A stretch of 7,457 bases of DNA from Methanothrix sp. (GTDB taxonomy: Archaea > Halobacteriota > Methanosarcinia > Methanotrichales > Methanotrichaceae), in NCBI GenBank assembly GCA_023229165.1, contig JALNZQ010000129.1, positions 1 through 7,457 on the forward strand, written 5' to 3'. The notes beneath the pieces are model-generated. The model saw only the letters and a list, made by a program, of their open reading frames with translations. It was not told the DNA's origin and did not search any database. A program made the translations under genes and the position numbers. Shown piece after piece: positions 1 to 5,633 of the stretch; position 1 is the first letter of the stretch; each line of letters starts with the position of its first letter.

Positions 1-1201
1 CGATAAGGCCCGCCTGGACATCAAGACCGATCTGAACTTTGTGGTGCGCTCCACAGGCGTGGTTGCCGAGCTGGACTCGCCCGACCAGGTGGGCGCCTTC
101 ATCCAGGCCCTGGCCAAAGGCTGCCTCGACGCCGGCGTTCCGCCCCGGCTCATGACTCCGGCGATGAGCATCCATAACATCCTGGAAAAGTTCAAGCGCT
201 ACACCATGATTGAGAAGGTTATCTTCATGGGCGCCGTAGCTTCCTGCTTTCCGCCGCAGGGCTCTACCGGCGTGGAAGTCGTAGCTAACGAGATGGAAGG
301 CGAACTGGCCACCGCCGGCATAAAGGAAGGCAGCCGCTGGACTGATGTGGACTTTAGAAATCCATGCCTTTCCATGGACTTCGGCACTACACTGGACGGT
401 AGAGTTACGAGCGGTGATCTTCCCTATTCCTACACCATCGGAAATCTTCTTGGTCTTGCCGGGGCTATTCCCGATGCAGTCGTCCAGGGAACGGGACTGG
501 TGGACAAGATGACCGGAGCCACACTGGATATCTTTGACGGCAAGACCAAGCCGGACTACGGCAAAGAGGCGCAGCAGTACGCGGACCAGATTGACGAGCT
601 GGTAGTAATAGAAAAGGTTCCGGCAAGCCGAACCAAATTCGGTCTCGTGCCGGTGTGCCCGCAGGCTGCGGCCCAGAATAACGTCGTTCTCATCGGCTGC
701 GATGTGGGAGTGAACGGCAGCGATCTCCCCCAGCTCTCCAAAATTGGGGCCGATCTTTACAAATCCGGGAACTTGAAGACCCTTTTCGGCACCCTGGACA
801 TTGCCATGGCCCGCGTGGCCCGCCGGTTGGTGCAGGTGGGTGTTGAGGAGGGAGTCGTCACCAAAGATACGGCCCTGGGAGTTACCGGACGGGCGGGAAT
901 CAGCGGCGGCAAGCCCGCTCTCATTTTGGAAGAGTTGGAGAAGCTGGGGCTGTACGAACAGGTTGAGAAGAACGTGGTATTCGTGGATGACGGCCTGGCG
1001 CGGGGCGCGGCTGTCATGGCCCGCTGCATGAACTCCATGGGCACTCCCAAAAACCCGCTGGGAGGCCTGCGAGGCAGCAAATGCATCCTCAAAGAGAGAA
1101 TGAAATATGAGTCTTCCAAAGGCGCAGCGCCCGTGCCCCAGCAGGCGCAGGGAGGCAAGGACACACAGGCTTATTTCGTGGGAGGCCACAAGAGAGCATA
1201 A
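1..1201 (+). CDS. Methanogenesis marker 14 protein (UPF0285/DUF2114 family), 5' end cut off by window
   Basis: The reading frame is open from base 2 to the TAA at 1199-1201. At least 13 in-frame codons precede the GTG at 41, so that GTG is internal and the true start lies left of the window. About 399 residues are visible. The protein matches my recollection of methanogenesis marker 14, a family found in methanogens and of unknown biochemical role. A DFGTT motif encoded at 377-391 resembles the phosphate-binding loop of ASKHA ATPases (actin/Hsp70/sugar kinase fold), and glycine-rich turns follow (the segment beginning GDLPYSYTIGN; ALGVTGRAGISGGKPA). Cysteines are scattered (ASCFPP, NPCLS, PVCPQ, IGCDVG, ARCMN) and form no obvious metal-binding cluster. 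The C-terminal ~25 residues, rich in Gln, Ala and Gly, look like a flexible tail. The next gene starts two bases after the stop, so the two are probably co-transcribed and translationally coupled. Family assignment is fairly firm; an ATPase-related role is only inferred from the motif. Confidence 0.85.
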   Translation, partial: DKARLDIKTDLNFVVRSTGVVAELDSPDQVGAFIQALAKGCLDAGVPPRLMTPAMSIHNILEKFKRYTMIEKVIFMGAVASCFPPQGSTGVEVVANEMEGELATAGIKEGSRWTDVDFRNPCLSMDFGTTLDGRVTSGDLPYSYTIGNLLGLAGAIPDAVVQGTGLVDKMTGATLDIFDGKTKPDYGKEAQQYADQIDELVVIEKVPASRTKFGLVPVCPQAAAQNNVVLIGCDVGVNGSDLPQLSKIGADLYKSGNLKTLFGTLDIAMARVARRLVQVGVEEGVVTKDTALGVTGRAGISGGKPALILEELEKLGLYEQVEKNVVFVDDGLARGAAVMARCMNSMGTPKNPLGGLRGSKCILKERMKYESSKGAAPVPQQAQGGKDTQAYFVGGHKRA

Positions 1202-1203
1202 CG

Positions 1204-1917
1204 ATGCCCTCAAAAAGATACGGCCCTCTGCCCGCTGAGGGAAAGGAGATACCAATATCCGTTCAGGCCGTTGAACCACGGGAGGAGATGCTCTGGACTG
1301 CCCAGAAGCCCGCGGGAGAGGAGGCCTTCCCGCCCTGCATCAAGGGCATAATGGCAAAAGCGTCCGGCGAGAAAGGCAAGCACAGGACTGCTGCTATCCT
1401 GGCCTCATTCCTGGGACAGGCAGGCTACAGCCGAGAGGGGGCAAAAGAGCTCTGGTCTGCTGCGGCAGCCGCAGAAGAGCGGATCTTTGAGGAGTGGTTT
1501 TTGAAGATGCACTGTCCCAAATGCAGAGCAATGCAGCGGCAGAGCAAAGGCTACCCCGATCTGGGAATAGCCGACCTGGGACTGTGCCGGCCGGATGAGG
1601 CATGCCAAAAGTTCGACAGTCCAGTGGAGTATGCCTGTCGCATACATTCGTTAGAGGATCGAGAAAAGGGCGCTCTTTTGCATATTAAAACCCAGTACCG
1701 TGTCCGGATCTTTGATTGGTCGACGGGCCAAGAGGGCGAGATCGAGCTGTCCGAAAGGGAAAAGGAGACTATTGAGGCATTGCTGGCGGAAAAGTCCGGG
1801 CAGAATGATAAAATCCTCGTCTATGCAAGAGTTCGGGTCAGGGGAAAGCTGAAGCCCAGATTCTTCCTGCGGGATTTGCAGGGTCCGCGCCGGCAGATGC
1901 TCTCGGATGTTCTTTGA
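1204..1917 (+). CDS. Stand-alone protein resembling the PriL C-terminal Fe-S domain
   Basis: This 237-residue soluble protein has the signature of the archaeal/eukaryotic primase large subunit C-terminal domain, which binds a 4Fe-4S cluster through four cysteines. The pieces appear in order: PPCIKGI (Cys45), a helical stretch with ASFLGQAGYS (67-76), CPKCRAM (Cys104 and Cys107), GLC (Cys128), EAC (Cys134), then SPVEYA (139-144), comparable to the family's HPLSYY. The probable ligands are Cys45, Cys107, Cys128 and Cys134. Full-length PriL is normally well over 300 residues with an N-terminal domain that docks the catalytic subunit PriS; here only about 40 residues precede the first cysteine. 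Residues 155-237 form a charged, probably beta-rich tail (VYARVRVRGK, 206-215) that I cannot assign. ATG 1204 follows the marker 14 stop by two bases, with GGAGG far upstream (1181-1185), which suggests coupling. The ATG at 1288 (Met29) is a weaker alternative because its GGAGG lies only two bases away. The fold similarity is fairly clear; a role in priming is inference. Confidence 0.65.
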   Translation: MPSKRYGPLPAEGKEIPISVQAVEPREEMLWTAQKPAGEEAFPPCIKGIMAKASGEKGKHRTAAILASFLGQAGYSREGAKELWSAAAAAEERIFEEWFLKMHCPKCRAMQRQSKGYPDLGIADLGLCRPDEACQKFDSPVEYACRIHSLEDREKGALLHIKTQYRVRIFDWSTGQEGEIELSEREKETIEALLAEKSGQNDKILVYARVRVRGKLKPRFFLRDLQGPRRQMLSDVL

Positions 1918-1963
1918 CGAATAAATAAAAGAAGATTAGTGAACCCCTCTCTAATTGTCCCAC

Positions 1964-1977
1964 CTGCTAATAAGCAG
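1964..1977. repeat. Short inverted repeat CTGCT-AATA-AGCAG
   Basis: This is a perfect 5-base stem with a 4-base loop, 47 bases after the stop of the primase-like gene. No T-run follows it, so it is not a typical terminator. It could be a weak hairpin at the transcript 3' end or a protein-binding dyad next to the CTTA-N8-TAAG pair downstream. Confidence 0.4.
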
Positions 1978-2003
1978 CATCATCCGTTCAAGAGGGACTT
2001 ACT

Positions 2004-2041
2004 CACTTAGTGCTACATAAGTGCTTATCAATATTTAAGCA
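2004..2041. repeat. Two tandem dyads, CTTA-N8-TAAG with 18-base period
   Basis: CACTTA (2004-2009) pairs with TAAGTG (2018-2023), and TGCTTA (2022-2027) pairs with TAAGCA (2036-2041). Each is a perfect 6-base inverted repeat with an 8-base spacer. The core half-sites CTTA/TAAG start at 2006, 2018, 2024 and 2036, so the unit recurs every 18 bases. The stems share bases 2022-2023, so as RNA hairpins they would compete, whereas as DNA the arrangement suits two adjacent dimeric binding sites. The second dyad covers the TATA-like element at 2032-2038, a suitable place for repression. No regulator can be named. Confidence 0.45.
2032..2038 (+). promoter_or_regulatory. Possible TATA box (TATTTAA) for the intergenic RNA candidate
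   Basis: TATTTAA is a fair but imperfect match to the archaeal TATA element. It would start a plus-strand transcript near 2060 that runs through the stem-rich region. No protein gene lies downstream on this strand, so it would serve only a non-coding RNA. The match is weak and such A/T strings occur by chance. Confidence 0.25.
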
Positions 2042-2139
2042 TTGGCCTTAGGTCTTCAGCCTGACCAAAACCAGGGTGGCGTGGACTCCGGCCATAATCA
2101 TAAGGGGCTACATATTTACCTTTACTACTTCAGACTTTT

Positions 2140-2470
2140 GTGAGGAGACCCTTGCCAGGCCCACAGGAGCGGCCGCTGGCCTCCCCACATAACTTTTTAT
2201 TCGGCTGCTGTTTTTGGATCTGCTTCTTCTTCCTGGGAACCGCGCGGGTGTTACGCGTTACTGCGGCGTGGCTCCCTCGACGCCGGGAAGGCTTGGATAC
2301 GGGGAAAATTCCGGGCAGGAGATTCCCGAAAGGCGGACATATACAAGCTTGGCTTTGGCCGGCTTCCTTCCAGGGGGCATGAACTTCTTGCGGCTCAGTA
2401 ATCCTCCAGGGTCGGACCGGCGAGTAAGCCGGACCTAGCTGATTAGCGAACACCCTGGACAGGACGCTTA
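2140..2470. ncRNA. Unidentified structured RNA candidate
   Basis: Three separate stem systems are visible. (1) GCCAG 2154-2158 pairs with CTGGC 2176-2180, extended by GGAG 2144-2147 with CTCC 2181-2184. (2) CGCC 2281-2284 pairs with GGCG 2332-2335 and GGGAA 2285-2289 with TTCCC 2323-2327, with GAAA 2328-2331 bulged. (3) TCCT 2402-2405 pairs with AGGA 2461-2464 and CCAGGGT 2406-2412 with ACCCTGG 2452-2458, with a two-base bulge at 2459-2460; this encloses CCGGC 2417-2421 with GCCGG 2428-2432, itself extended past an A-A mismatch by GG/CC, and possibly GCT/AGC at 2438-2447, giving a branched fold. I found neither the GGAAGGNAGC core of SRP RNA nor the GAGGAAAGUCC and ACAGAAA elements of RNase P RNA. 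The strand is undecided; a T-run at 2646-2652 slightly favours plus. Boundaries are approximate. Confidence 0.35.
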
Positions 2471-2640
2471 TGAGCTCTCTAAGCTGAATGGCTGGATTGC
2501 AGGCCGCACTCATCAATATCGCGACTGGAGAAAAATGGGCTCGTATTTGTGGAGCGTATTGTTCAAGGTGGATGTTATCCGTCAAGGAAAGATAAGTTTA
2601 GAGTTGATTGGGCAAAGATCTGTTTTCCGATAACCGGCTG

Positions 2641-2653
2641 AAAAATTATTTTT
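2641..2653. terminator. Two-way T-tract terminator between the intergenic RNA and tfx
   Basis: The sequence AAAAATTATTTTT (2641-2653) is nearly its own reverse complement and reads as a T-run on either strand. Archaeal RNA polymerase stops at T-tracts in the non-template strand without needing a hairpin. On the minus strand this lies about 18 bases after the tfx stop codon (2671-2673), a good position to end the tup-tfx transcript. On the plus strand it would end any RNA from the 1918-2640 stretch. Confidence 0.5.
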
Positions 2654-2670
2654 GCTCGTTTCCTTCCACA

Positions 2671-3093
2671 TCAATCCCTCAATCTTTCCACCATCACCTC
2701 ACCCTCTTCCGTCACATAGATCTGCGCGTCTCTTTCCAGTGCCCTTTTCTTGAAAAGCCGGGGGGCCTTGCGTCGCAGTTGCACTACAATATCGAGAGAG
2801 GTGATGGGCAAACGCATACCCAGCTCGTCCGCTGCGGCGAAGATCATCTTGGGCAAATCGAAGACATCCGTTCCCGTCCTGGCTTGCAAGGATATGGGGG
2901 CACGCAGCATCATCCACTGCTGAAGCGTCCGCTCAGCTCGAGCGATGTTCTGATGGGCGCGCTTCTCCAGGATGCTGATGTTGGAGCGGGTTGTGCCCAG
3001 GCTGTCTGCTACCTCCTGCTGGGACCGACCGGCCAGGCGCATCTGCAGCACCTTAAGCTGCCTTTCCGTGAGAAATGAATCTTCCTGCATCAT
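2671..3093 (-). CDS. tfx: Tfx family DNA-binding regulator
   Basis: This 140-residue protein has a sigma-region-4/LuxR-like helix-turn-helix at residues 8-45 (start LTERQLKVLQMRLAG, recognition part LGTTRSNISILEKRA). A C-terminal domain follows (about 65-140) with LPKMIFAAADELGMRLP and a basic segment LRRKAPRLFKKRA. This is the architecture of Tfx, described in Methanothermobacter thermautotrophicus as binding the promoter region of fmdECB, the molybdenum formylmethanofuran dehydrogenase operon. The start is ATG 3093, or the adjacent ATG at 3090; neither has a Shine-Dalgarno sequence, which fits a very short leader from the TATA-like box at 3126-3134. It lies 54 bases after the tupC stop on the same strand, so it may be made both by readthrough and from its own promoter. 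A palindrome at 3108-3118 suggests self-regulation. No classical molybdate-binding (Mop/TOBE) domain is seen. Control of tungstate uptake is inferred from position. Confidence 0.88.
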   Translation of the reverse strand: MMQEDSFLTERQLKVLQMRLAGRSQQEVADSLGTTRSNISILEKRAHQNIARAERTLQQWMMLRAPISLQARTGTDVFDLPKMIFAAADELGMRLPITSLDIVVQLRRKAPRLFKKRALERDAQIYVTEEGEVMVERLRD

Positions 3094-3107
3094 TTAGTCG
3101 CAAAGAC

Positions 3108-3118
3108 AAGACGGTCTT
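3108..3118. promoter_or_regulatory. Palindrome AAGACGGTCTT, candidate operator of tfx
   Basis: AAGAC (3108-3112) and GTCTT (3114-3118) are perfect inverted repeats around a central base. The element lies between the tfx TATA-like box (3126-3134) and its start codon (3093), just upstream of or over the expected transcription start near 3104. A protein bound here would block polymerase. Tfx is the obvious candidate by location, but no copy of this motif was found in the tupA upstream region. Confidence 0.45.
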
Positions 3119-3125
3119 ACGAGAA

Positions 3126-3134
3126 GATAAAAGC
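3126..3134 (-). promoter_or_regulatory. TATA-like box for tfx (GCTTTTATC on minus strand)
   Basis: On the minus strand TTTTATC follows an A/G-rich stretch (AAAAGGATG) that could act as the BRE element. The usual spacing of about 26 bases puts the transcription start near 3104, leaving a leader of roughly 10 bases before the ATG at 3093. This agrees with the absence of a Shine-Dalgarno sequence and gives tfx a promoter separate from tupA. Confidence 0.45.
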
Positions 3135-3147
3135 ATCCTTTTGCACA

Positions 3148-3837
3148 TCACCAGGGCAAAGTTATCTCCTCGCTCTTGCCCACGGCCACCAGCCTGCCGG
3201 CTTGCAGCACGGCTACCCTGTCGGCCAGCTTGCGGCACTGCTGCATGTTATGCGTGGCTAAAATCACCGCCGTCCGGCTATCGGCCAGGCTGTGCAAGAG
3301 GCGATCGATCGAGGCGGCGCTCCCGGGGTCCAGATTGGCGGTCGGCTCGTCGAGCAAGAGAAGCTCCGGCTGTAAGACCCAAGCTCTGGCCAGGGCAATT
3401 CTCTGCATCTCTCCTCCTGATAGAGTATTGGCATCACGGCTCTCATAGCCGGACAGCCCCATTGCAGCCAGGGCTTCTTTCGTCTGCCCTCTCATCTCCT
3501 TGGCATCAACTCTTCCCCGCATCCTCAGGCCAAATGAGACATTCTCCTCCACGCTGGCCTTGAACATGACCGGCTTTTGAAAAACCATGGCCATTTTGCG
3601 CCGCATAGAAAGCTTCTCCCTTTCCGGCCTTCCGGAAACCTCTCTGTCCTCGAAGAGGATGCTGCCTGTTGACGGCTCATCGAGCAAATTTACGAGGCGC
3701 AGCAGCGTCGTCTTTCCCGAGCCGGTAGGCCCGATCAGCCCCAGGATCTCGCCCCGTTCCACCGTTAGGTCGATTCCCTTGAGAACCTCAGCTTTGCCGT
3801 AGCTTTTTCCCAAGGAGCTTATCTCTAAGAGCGCCAT
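3148..3837 (-). CDS. tupC: Tungstate ABC transporter, ATP-binding protein
   Basis: This 229-residue ATPase powers the TupABC importer from the cytoplasmic side of the membrane. All nucleotide-binding motifs are intact: Walker A GPTGSGKTT (36-44), Q-loop Gln87, signature LSGGE (139-143), Walker B LLLLDEPT (159-166) and switch His196 (ATHN). It ends shortly after the core domain, with no C-terminal TOBE/Mop domain of the kind that lets ModC/WtpC-type ATPases sense molybdate or tungstate, so metal feedback would have to act elsewhere. The start ATG at 3837 has a purine-rich Shine-Dalgarno stretch just upstream (AAGGAAGGAAAGA) and lies inside the end of tupB, with a 13-base overlap that indicates translational coupling. 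Substrate is assigned from the neighbouring TupA-type binding protein; molybdate import is also possible. Confidence 0.9.
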   Translation of the reverse strand: MALLEISSLGKSYGKAEVLKGIDLTVERGEILGLIGPTGSGKTTLLRLVNLLDEPSTGSILFEDREVSGRPEREKLSMRRKMAMVFQKPVMFKASVEENVSFGLRMRGRVDAKEMRGQTKEALAAMGLSGYESRDANTLSGGEMQRIALARAWVLQPELLLLDEPTANLDPGSAASIDRLLHSLADSRTAVILATHNMQQCRKLADRVAVLQAGRLVAVGKSEEITLPW

Positions 3838-4526
3838 TCTTTCCTTCCTTGAAATCTATTGAGCAAGAGGTTGATCGCCAGCGAAATGAATATGAGAATT
3901 ATTCCCAGAGCCATGGATAGCTCCAGGTTGCCCATCGAGGTCTCCAAAGCAATGGCCGTGGTGAGAACGCGCGTGTAGCCCCGGATGTTCCCTCCGATCA
4001 TCATGGCCACGCCCACCTCGGAGAGTGCCCTGCCAAATCCCAGGAGCACGGCAGCCATGACCGCCACGCGGGCCTCTTTTATTACAGTTATTATTATCTG
4101 CATCTCAGTCGCACCCAGCGATTTAGCCGTGTCCCTGATCGGAGTGCTAACCCCCGCTAGAGCGGTAATGGTCAGCCCAATCATAATGGGGCTCACGAGA
4201 ATGGCCTGGCCGAAGATCATTCCTGTCGGGCTGAAGAGCAGGTTTAAGCCTCCCAGGGGCCCGGAATGGGAGATGAGCAAAAAAACCAGCAGGCCCACGG
4301 TCACCGTAGGCAGGCTGTAGAAGGTCTGGATTAAATTTATCAGCGCTCTTTTGCCCCAAAACTGGCGAAACTCGATGATGCCACCCAGGGGAATGCAGAT
4401 GATGCCGGCTAAAAAAGCGGAAGAGAGCGAGATAAAAATGGCCCTCAAGGTGATCTCGACCACCTGAGGGTCTCTCGCTGCAATCAGGTCAAGGGCCCGC
4501 AAGAGGCCGCTGTAGATCTCTTCCAA
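3825..4526 (-). CDS. tupB: Tungstate ABC transporter, permease protein
   Basis: This 233-residue integral membrane protein forms the channel of the importer. Hydrophobic segments lie at about 25-51, 62-86, 101-124, 154-178 and 203-223. The EAA loop that contacts the ATPase runs from about 132 to 152 (start DTAKSLGATEMQ), followed by GFGRALSEVG. The stretch SLPTVTVGLLVFLL (71-84) is typical of TupB permeases. The start codon is TTG at 4526; the choice is supported by AGGTGA six bases upstream, complementary to the 16S rRNA tail, and by the 20-base gap after the tupA stop. The TAG stop overlaps tupC by 13 bases. Length is normal for TupB. The tight tupA-tupB-tupC order supports a single operon. 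Confidence 0.9.
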   Translation of the reverse strand: MEEIYSGLLRALDLIAARDPQVVEITLRAIFISLSSAFLAGIICIPLGGIIEFRQFWGKRALINLIQTFYSLPTVTVGLLVFLLISHSGPLGGLNLLFSPTGMIFGQAILVSPIMIGLTITALAGVSTPIRDTAKSLGATEMQIIITVIKEARVAVMAAVLLGFGRALSEVGVAMMIGGNIRGYTRVLTTAIALETSMGNLELSMALGIILIFISLAINLLLNRFQGRKEWRS

Positions 4527-4546
4527 CCAACTTCACCTAAATAATT

Positions 4547-5482
4547 TTATGCGGTAGCGCAAGAAGCGTTGGTGGGCACGGCGCACTCAGCAGCAGAGCA
4601 GCCGATCAGCTCGCAATTTCCTCTGGCAGCCGAGAAGAGCGGGGTGCCGAATTTCTCAGTGCCGTAGCCTGCAATCAGATCCTGACCCTCATCGGATACC
4701 AGATAGTTTATGAACTCATTAGCAAGCTCGCAATTGACGTTCGGATGCTTCTTGGGGTTTACAGCCATGGCCACATAGACATTGAGCAGGTCGCTTCCGC
4801 CCTCAATGATAGGAACAAGCGTCAGATTTCCCTGGTATGCCATAAAGGTGGACATATCTGAGATAGTGTAGGCCTGCTTTTCATTGGCCATGTTTAAGGT
4901 TGCACCCATGCCCTGTCCTGCTTCGATATACCAGGGCCCGGAAGATTTGACGGCATCGTAGTTGTAGCCGGCCTTCTTCCAGAGCAGCTTCTCGCGGGCA
5001 TGTGTGCCGGAGTTGTCGCCCCGAGAGACGAACATCACCTTAGAAGGATCTGCGTCAAGCCAAAGGATGTTGCCTTTCGCCATGATGCTGGCCATAGCCG
5101 AAGATGCATTCATGCCTTTTATGCCCGCTGGATCGTCCTTGGGTCCGATCAGGAGGAAGTAGTTGTAGGCGATGCATCTTCTCTCCAGGCCCTGCCCGTC
5201 CTTGATGAATTTCAGCTCCCTCTCCTTGTCATGAACCATGAGGACATCCACGTCGCCGCGCTCGCCGTACTGGATGGCGATACCGGTTCCGCCGGAGACC
5301 ACGTCCAATGATACATTGTACTTCTCATCGAACTTGTCTTTGATCAGGTCCAATAAGCCGGTATCTTGCAGGCTTGTAGTAGTAGCCACCTTCAGCCTCT
5401 CTCCATCTACCGCCCCGGCGGCGCTGCATAAAACGGATAGCGTCATCAGCACAAGGGCCATCATCAGAAAATTTCTTGCCAT
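4547..5482 (-). CDS. tupA: Tungstate ABC transporter, substrate-binding protein with Cys-rich tail
   Basis: This 311-residue exported protein captures tungstate for TupBC. Residues 1-24 form a signal peptide (hydrophobic run MMALVLMTLSVL, likely cleavage after AGA at 22-24). Cys19 is not in a good lipobox, because the preceding residue is Leu. TupA hallmarks are TTTSLQDTGLLD (34-45) near the mature N-terminus and SRGDNSGTH (153-161), which supply oxyanion-binding Ser/Thr/Arg residues in this family, plus KLLWKKAGY after it. TupA proteins are tungstate-preferring, but specificity against molybdate cannot be read here. The last ~22 residues carry four cysteines (290, 295, 300, 308) separated by small residues. 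This looks like an addition to the usual family end, possibly for disulfides, metal binding or surface attachment. ATG 5482 has an AGGA-type Shine-Dalgarno sequence about 7 bases upstream (CAGGAATCGAA). It is the first gene of the tup operon. Confidence 0.92.
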   Translation of the reverse strand: MARNFLMMALVLMTLSVLCSAAGAVDGERLKVATTTSLQDTGLLDLIKDKFDEKYNVSLDVVSGGTGIAIQYGERGDVDVLMVHDKERELKFIKDGQGLERRCIAYNYFLLIGPKDDPAGIKGMNASSAMASIMAKGNILWLDADPSKVMFVSRGDNSGTHAREKLLWKKAGYNYDAVKSSGPWYIEAGQGMGATLNMANEKQAYTISDMSTFMAYQGNLTLVPIIEGGSDLLNVYVAMAVNPKKHPNVNCELANEFINYLVSDEGQDLIAGYGTEKFGTPLFSAARGNCELIGCSAAECAVPTNASCATA

Positions 5483-5514
5483 TTCGATTCCTGTCCTAAA
5501 GCATAATCGCTTAC

Positions 5515-5529
5515 CATAAAAATGTTATG
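5515..5529 (-). promoter_or_regulatory. tupA promoter candidate with overlapping dyad CATAA-N5-TTATG
   Basis: On the minus strand ATTTTTAT (5516-5523) is a TATA-like box that would start transcription near 5492, giving a leader of about 10 bases that still contains the tupA Shine-Dalgarno sequence. CATAA (5515-5519) and TTATG (5525-5529) are perfect inverted repeats covering this box, so a bound protein would compete with TBP. A second TATA-like string, TATTTAATT, lies at 5541-5549. Which one is used cannot be settled from sequence. Confidence 0.4.
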
Positions 5530-5598
5530 TCAGCTAATTCAATTAAATATCGGAGACATGCCAGAGCAGCTTTCGTGTTTTTCCGGCTCAACGACAAG

Positions 5599-5604
5599 TT
5601 ATAT
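5599..5604 (+). promoter_or_regulatory. TATA-like box (TTATAT) for the epimerase gene
   Basis: TTATAT sits 30 bases before the ATG at 5634 and predicts a transcription start near 5628, so the mRNA would be almost leaderless. This fits the lack of a Shine-Dalgarno sequence before that ATG. TTTTAAAAA at 5615-5623 is another A/T element, but it is too close to the start codon to be the TATA box for this start. Confidence 0.45.
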
Positions 5605-5633
5605 CTTCCCTGACTTTTAAAAACCGAAAACTG

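Larger units (their letters stand above)
1918..2670. other. Gene-free stretch of about 750 bases between convergent genes
   Basis: No reading frame here has convincing protein character. The longest, 151 codons on the minus strand (2130-2585), needs a TTG start, has no Shine-Dalgarno sequence, and gives a low-order, Arg/Lys/Pro-rich translation. The stretch contains a cluster of small dyads (1964-2041), a TATA-like element (2032-2038), several strong stems between 2144 and 2464, a pyrimidine-rich tract (2211-2236), and an A/T-rich terminator-like element (2641-2653). The flanking genes converge on it, so anything expressed from it needs its own promoter. Its size and stem content favour an RNA gene or other non-protein element over ordinary spacer. 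Confidence 0.7.

Noticed and set aside
41..1201. GTG at 41 as the start of the marker 14 gene
   Set aside because: In-frame coding continues to base 2 without a stop, and the family should have more N-terminal sequence than begins at this GTG.
2405..2459. tRNA-like fold suggested by the 7-8 base closing stem
   Set aside because: There is no T-loop consensus (GGTTCRANNCC), no plausible anticodon arm, and the inner arms do not have tRNA lengths.
2140..2470. SRP RNA or RNase P RNA as the identity of the structured stretch
   Set aside because: I looked on both strands for the GGAAGGNAGC core and domain IV of SRP RNA and for the GAGGAAAGUCC and ACAGAAA elements of RNase P RNA. Only partial look-alikes were found (GCCGGGAAGGC at 2283-2293; GGAAGGAAGC in the reverse complement of about 2370).
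2130..2585. A 151-codon open frame on the minus strand in the gene-free stretch
   Set aside because: It needs a TTG start, has no Shine-Dalgarno sequence, crosses the strongest stems, and translates to a low-order, Arg/Lys/Pro/Gln-rich sequence with no recognisable domain.
2608..3078. A 156-codon open frame on the plus strand
   Set aside because: It is the antisense of tfx; the minus-strand frame has a clear helix-turn-helix and conserved family sequence.
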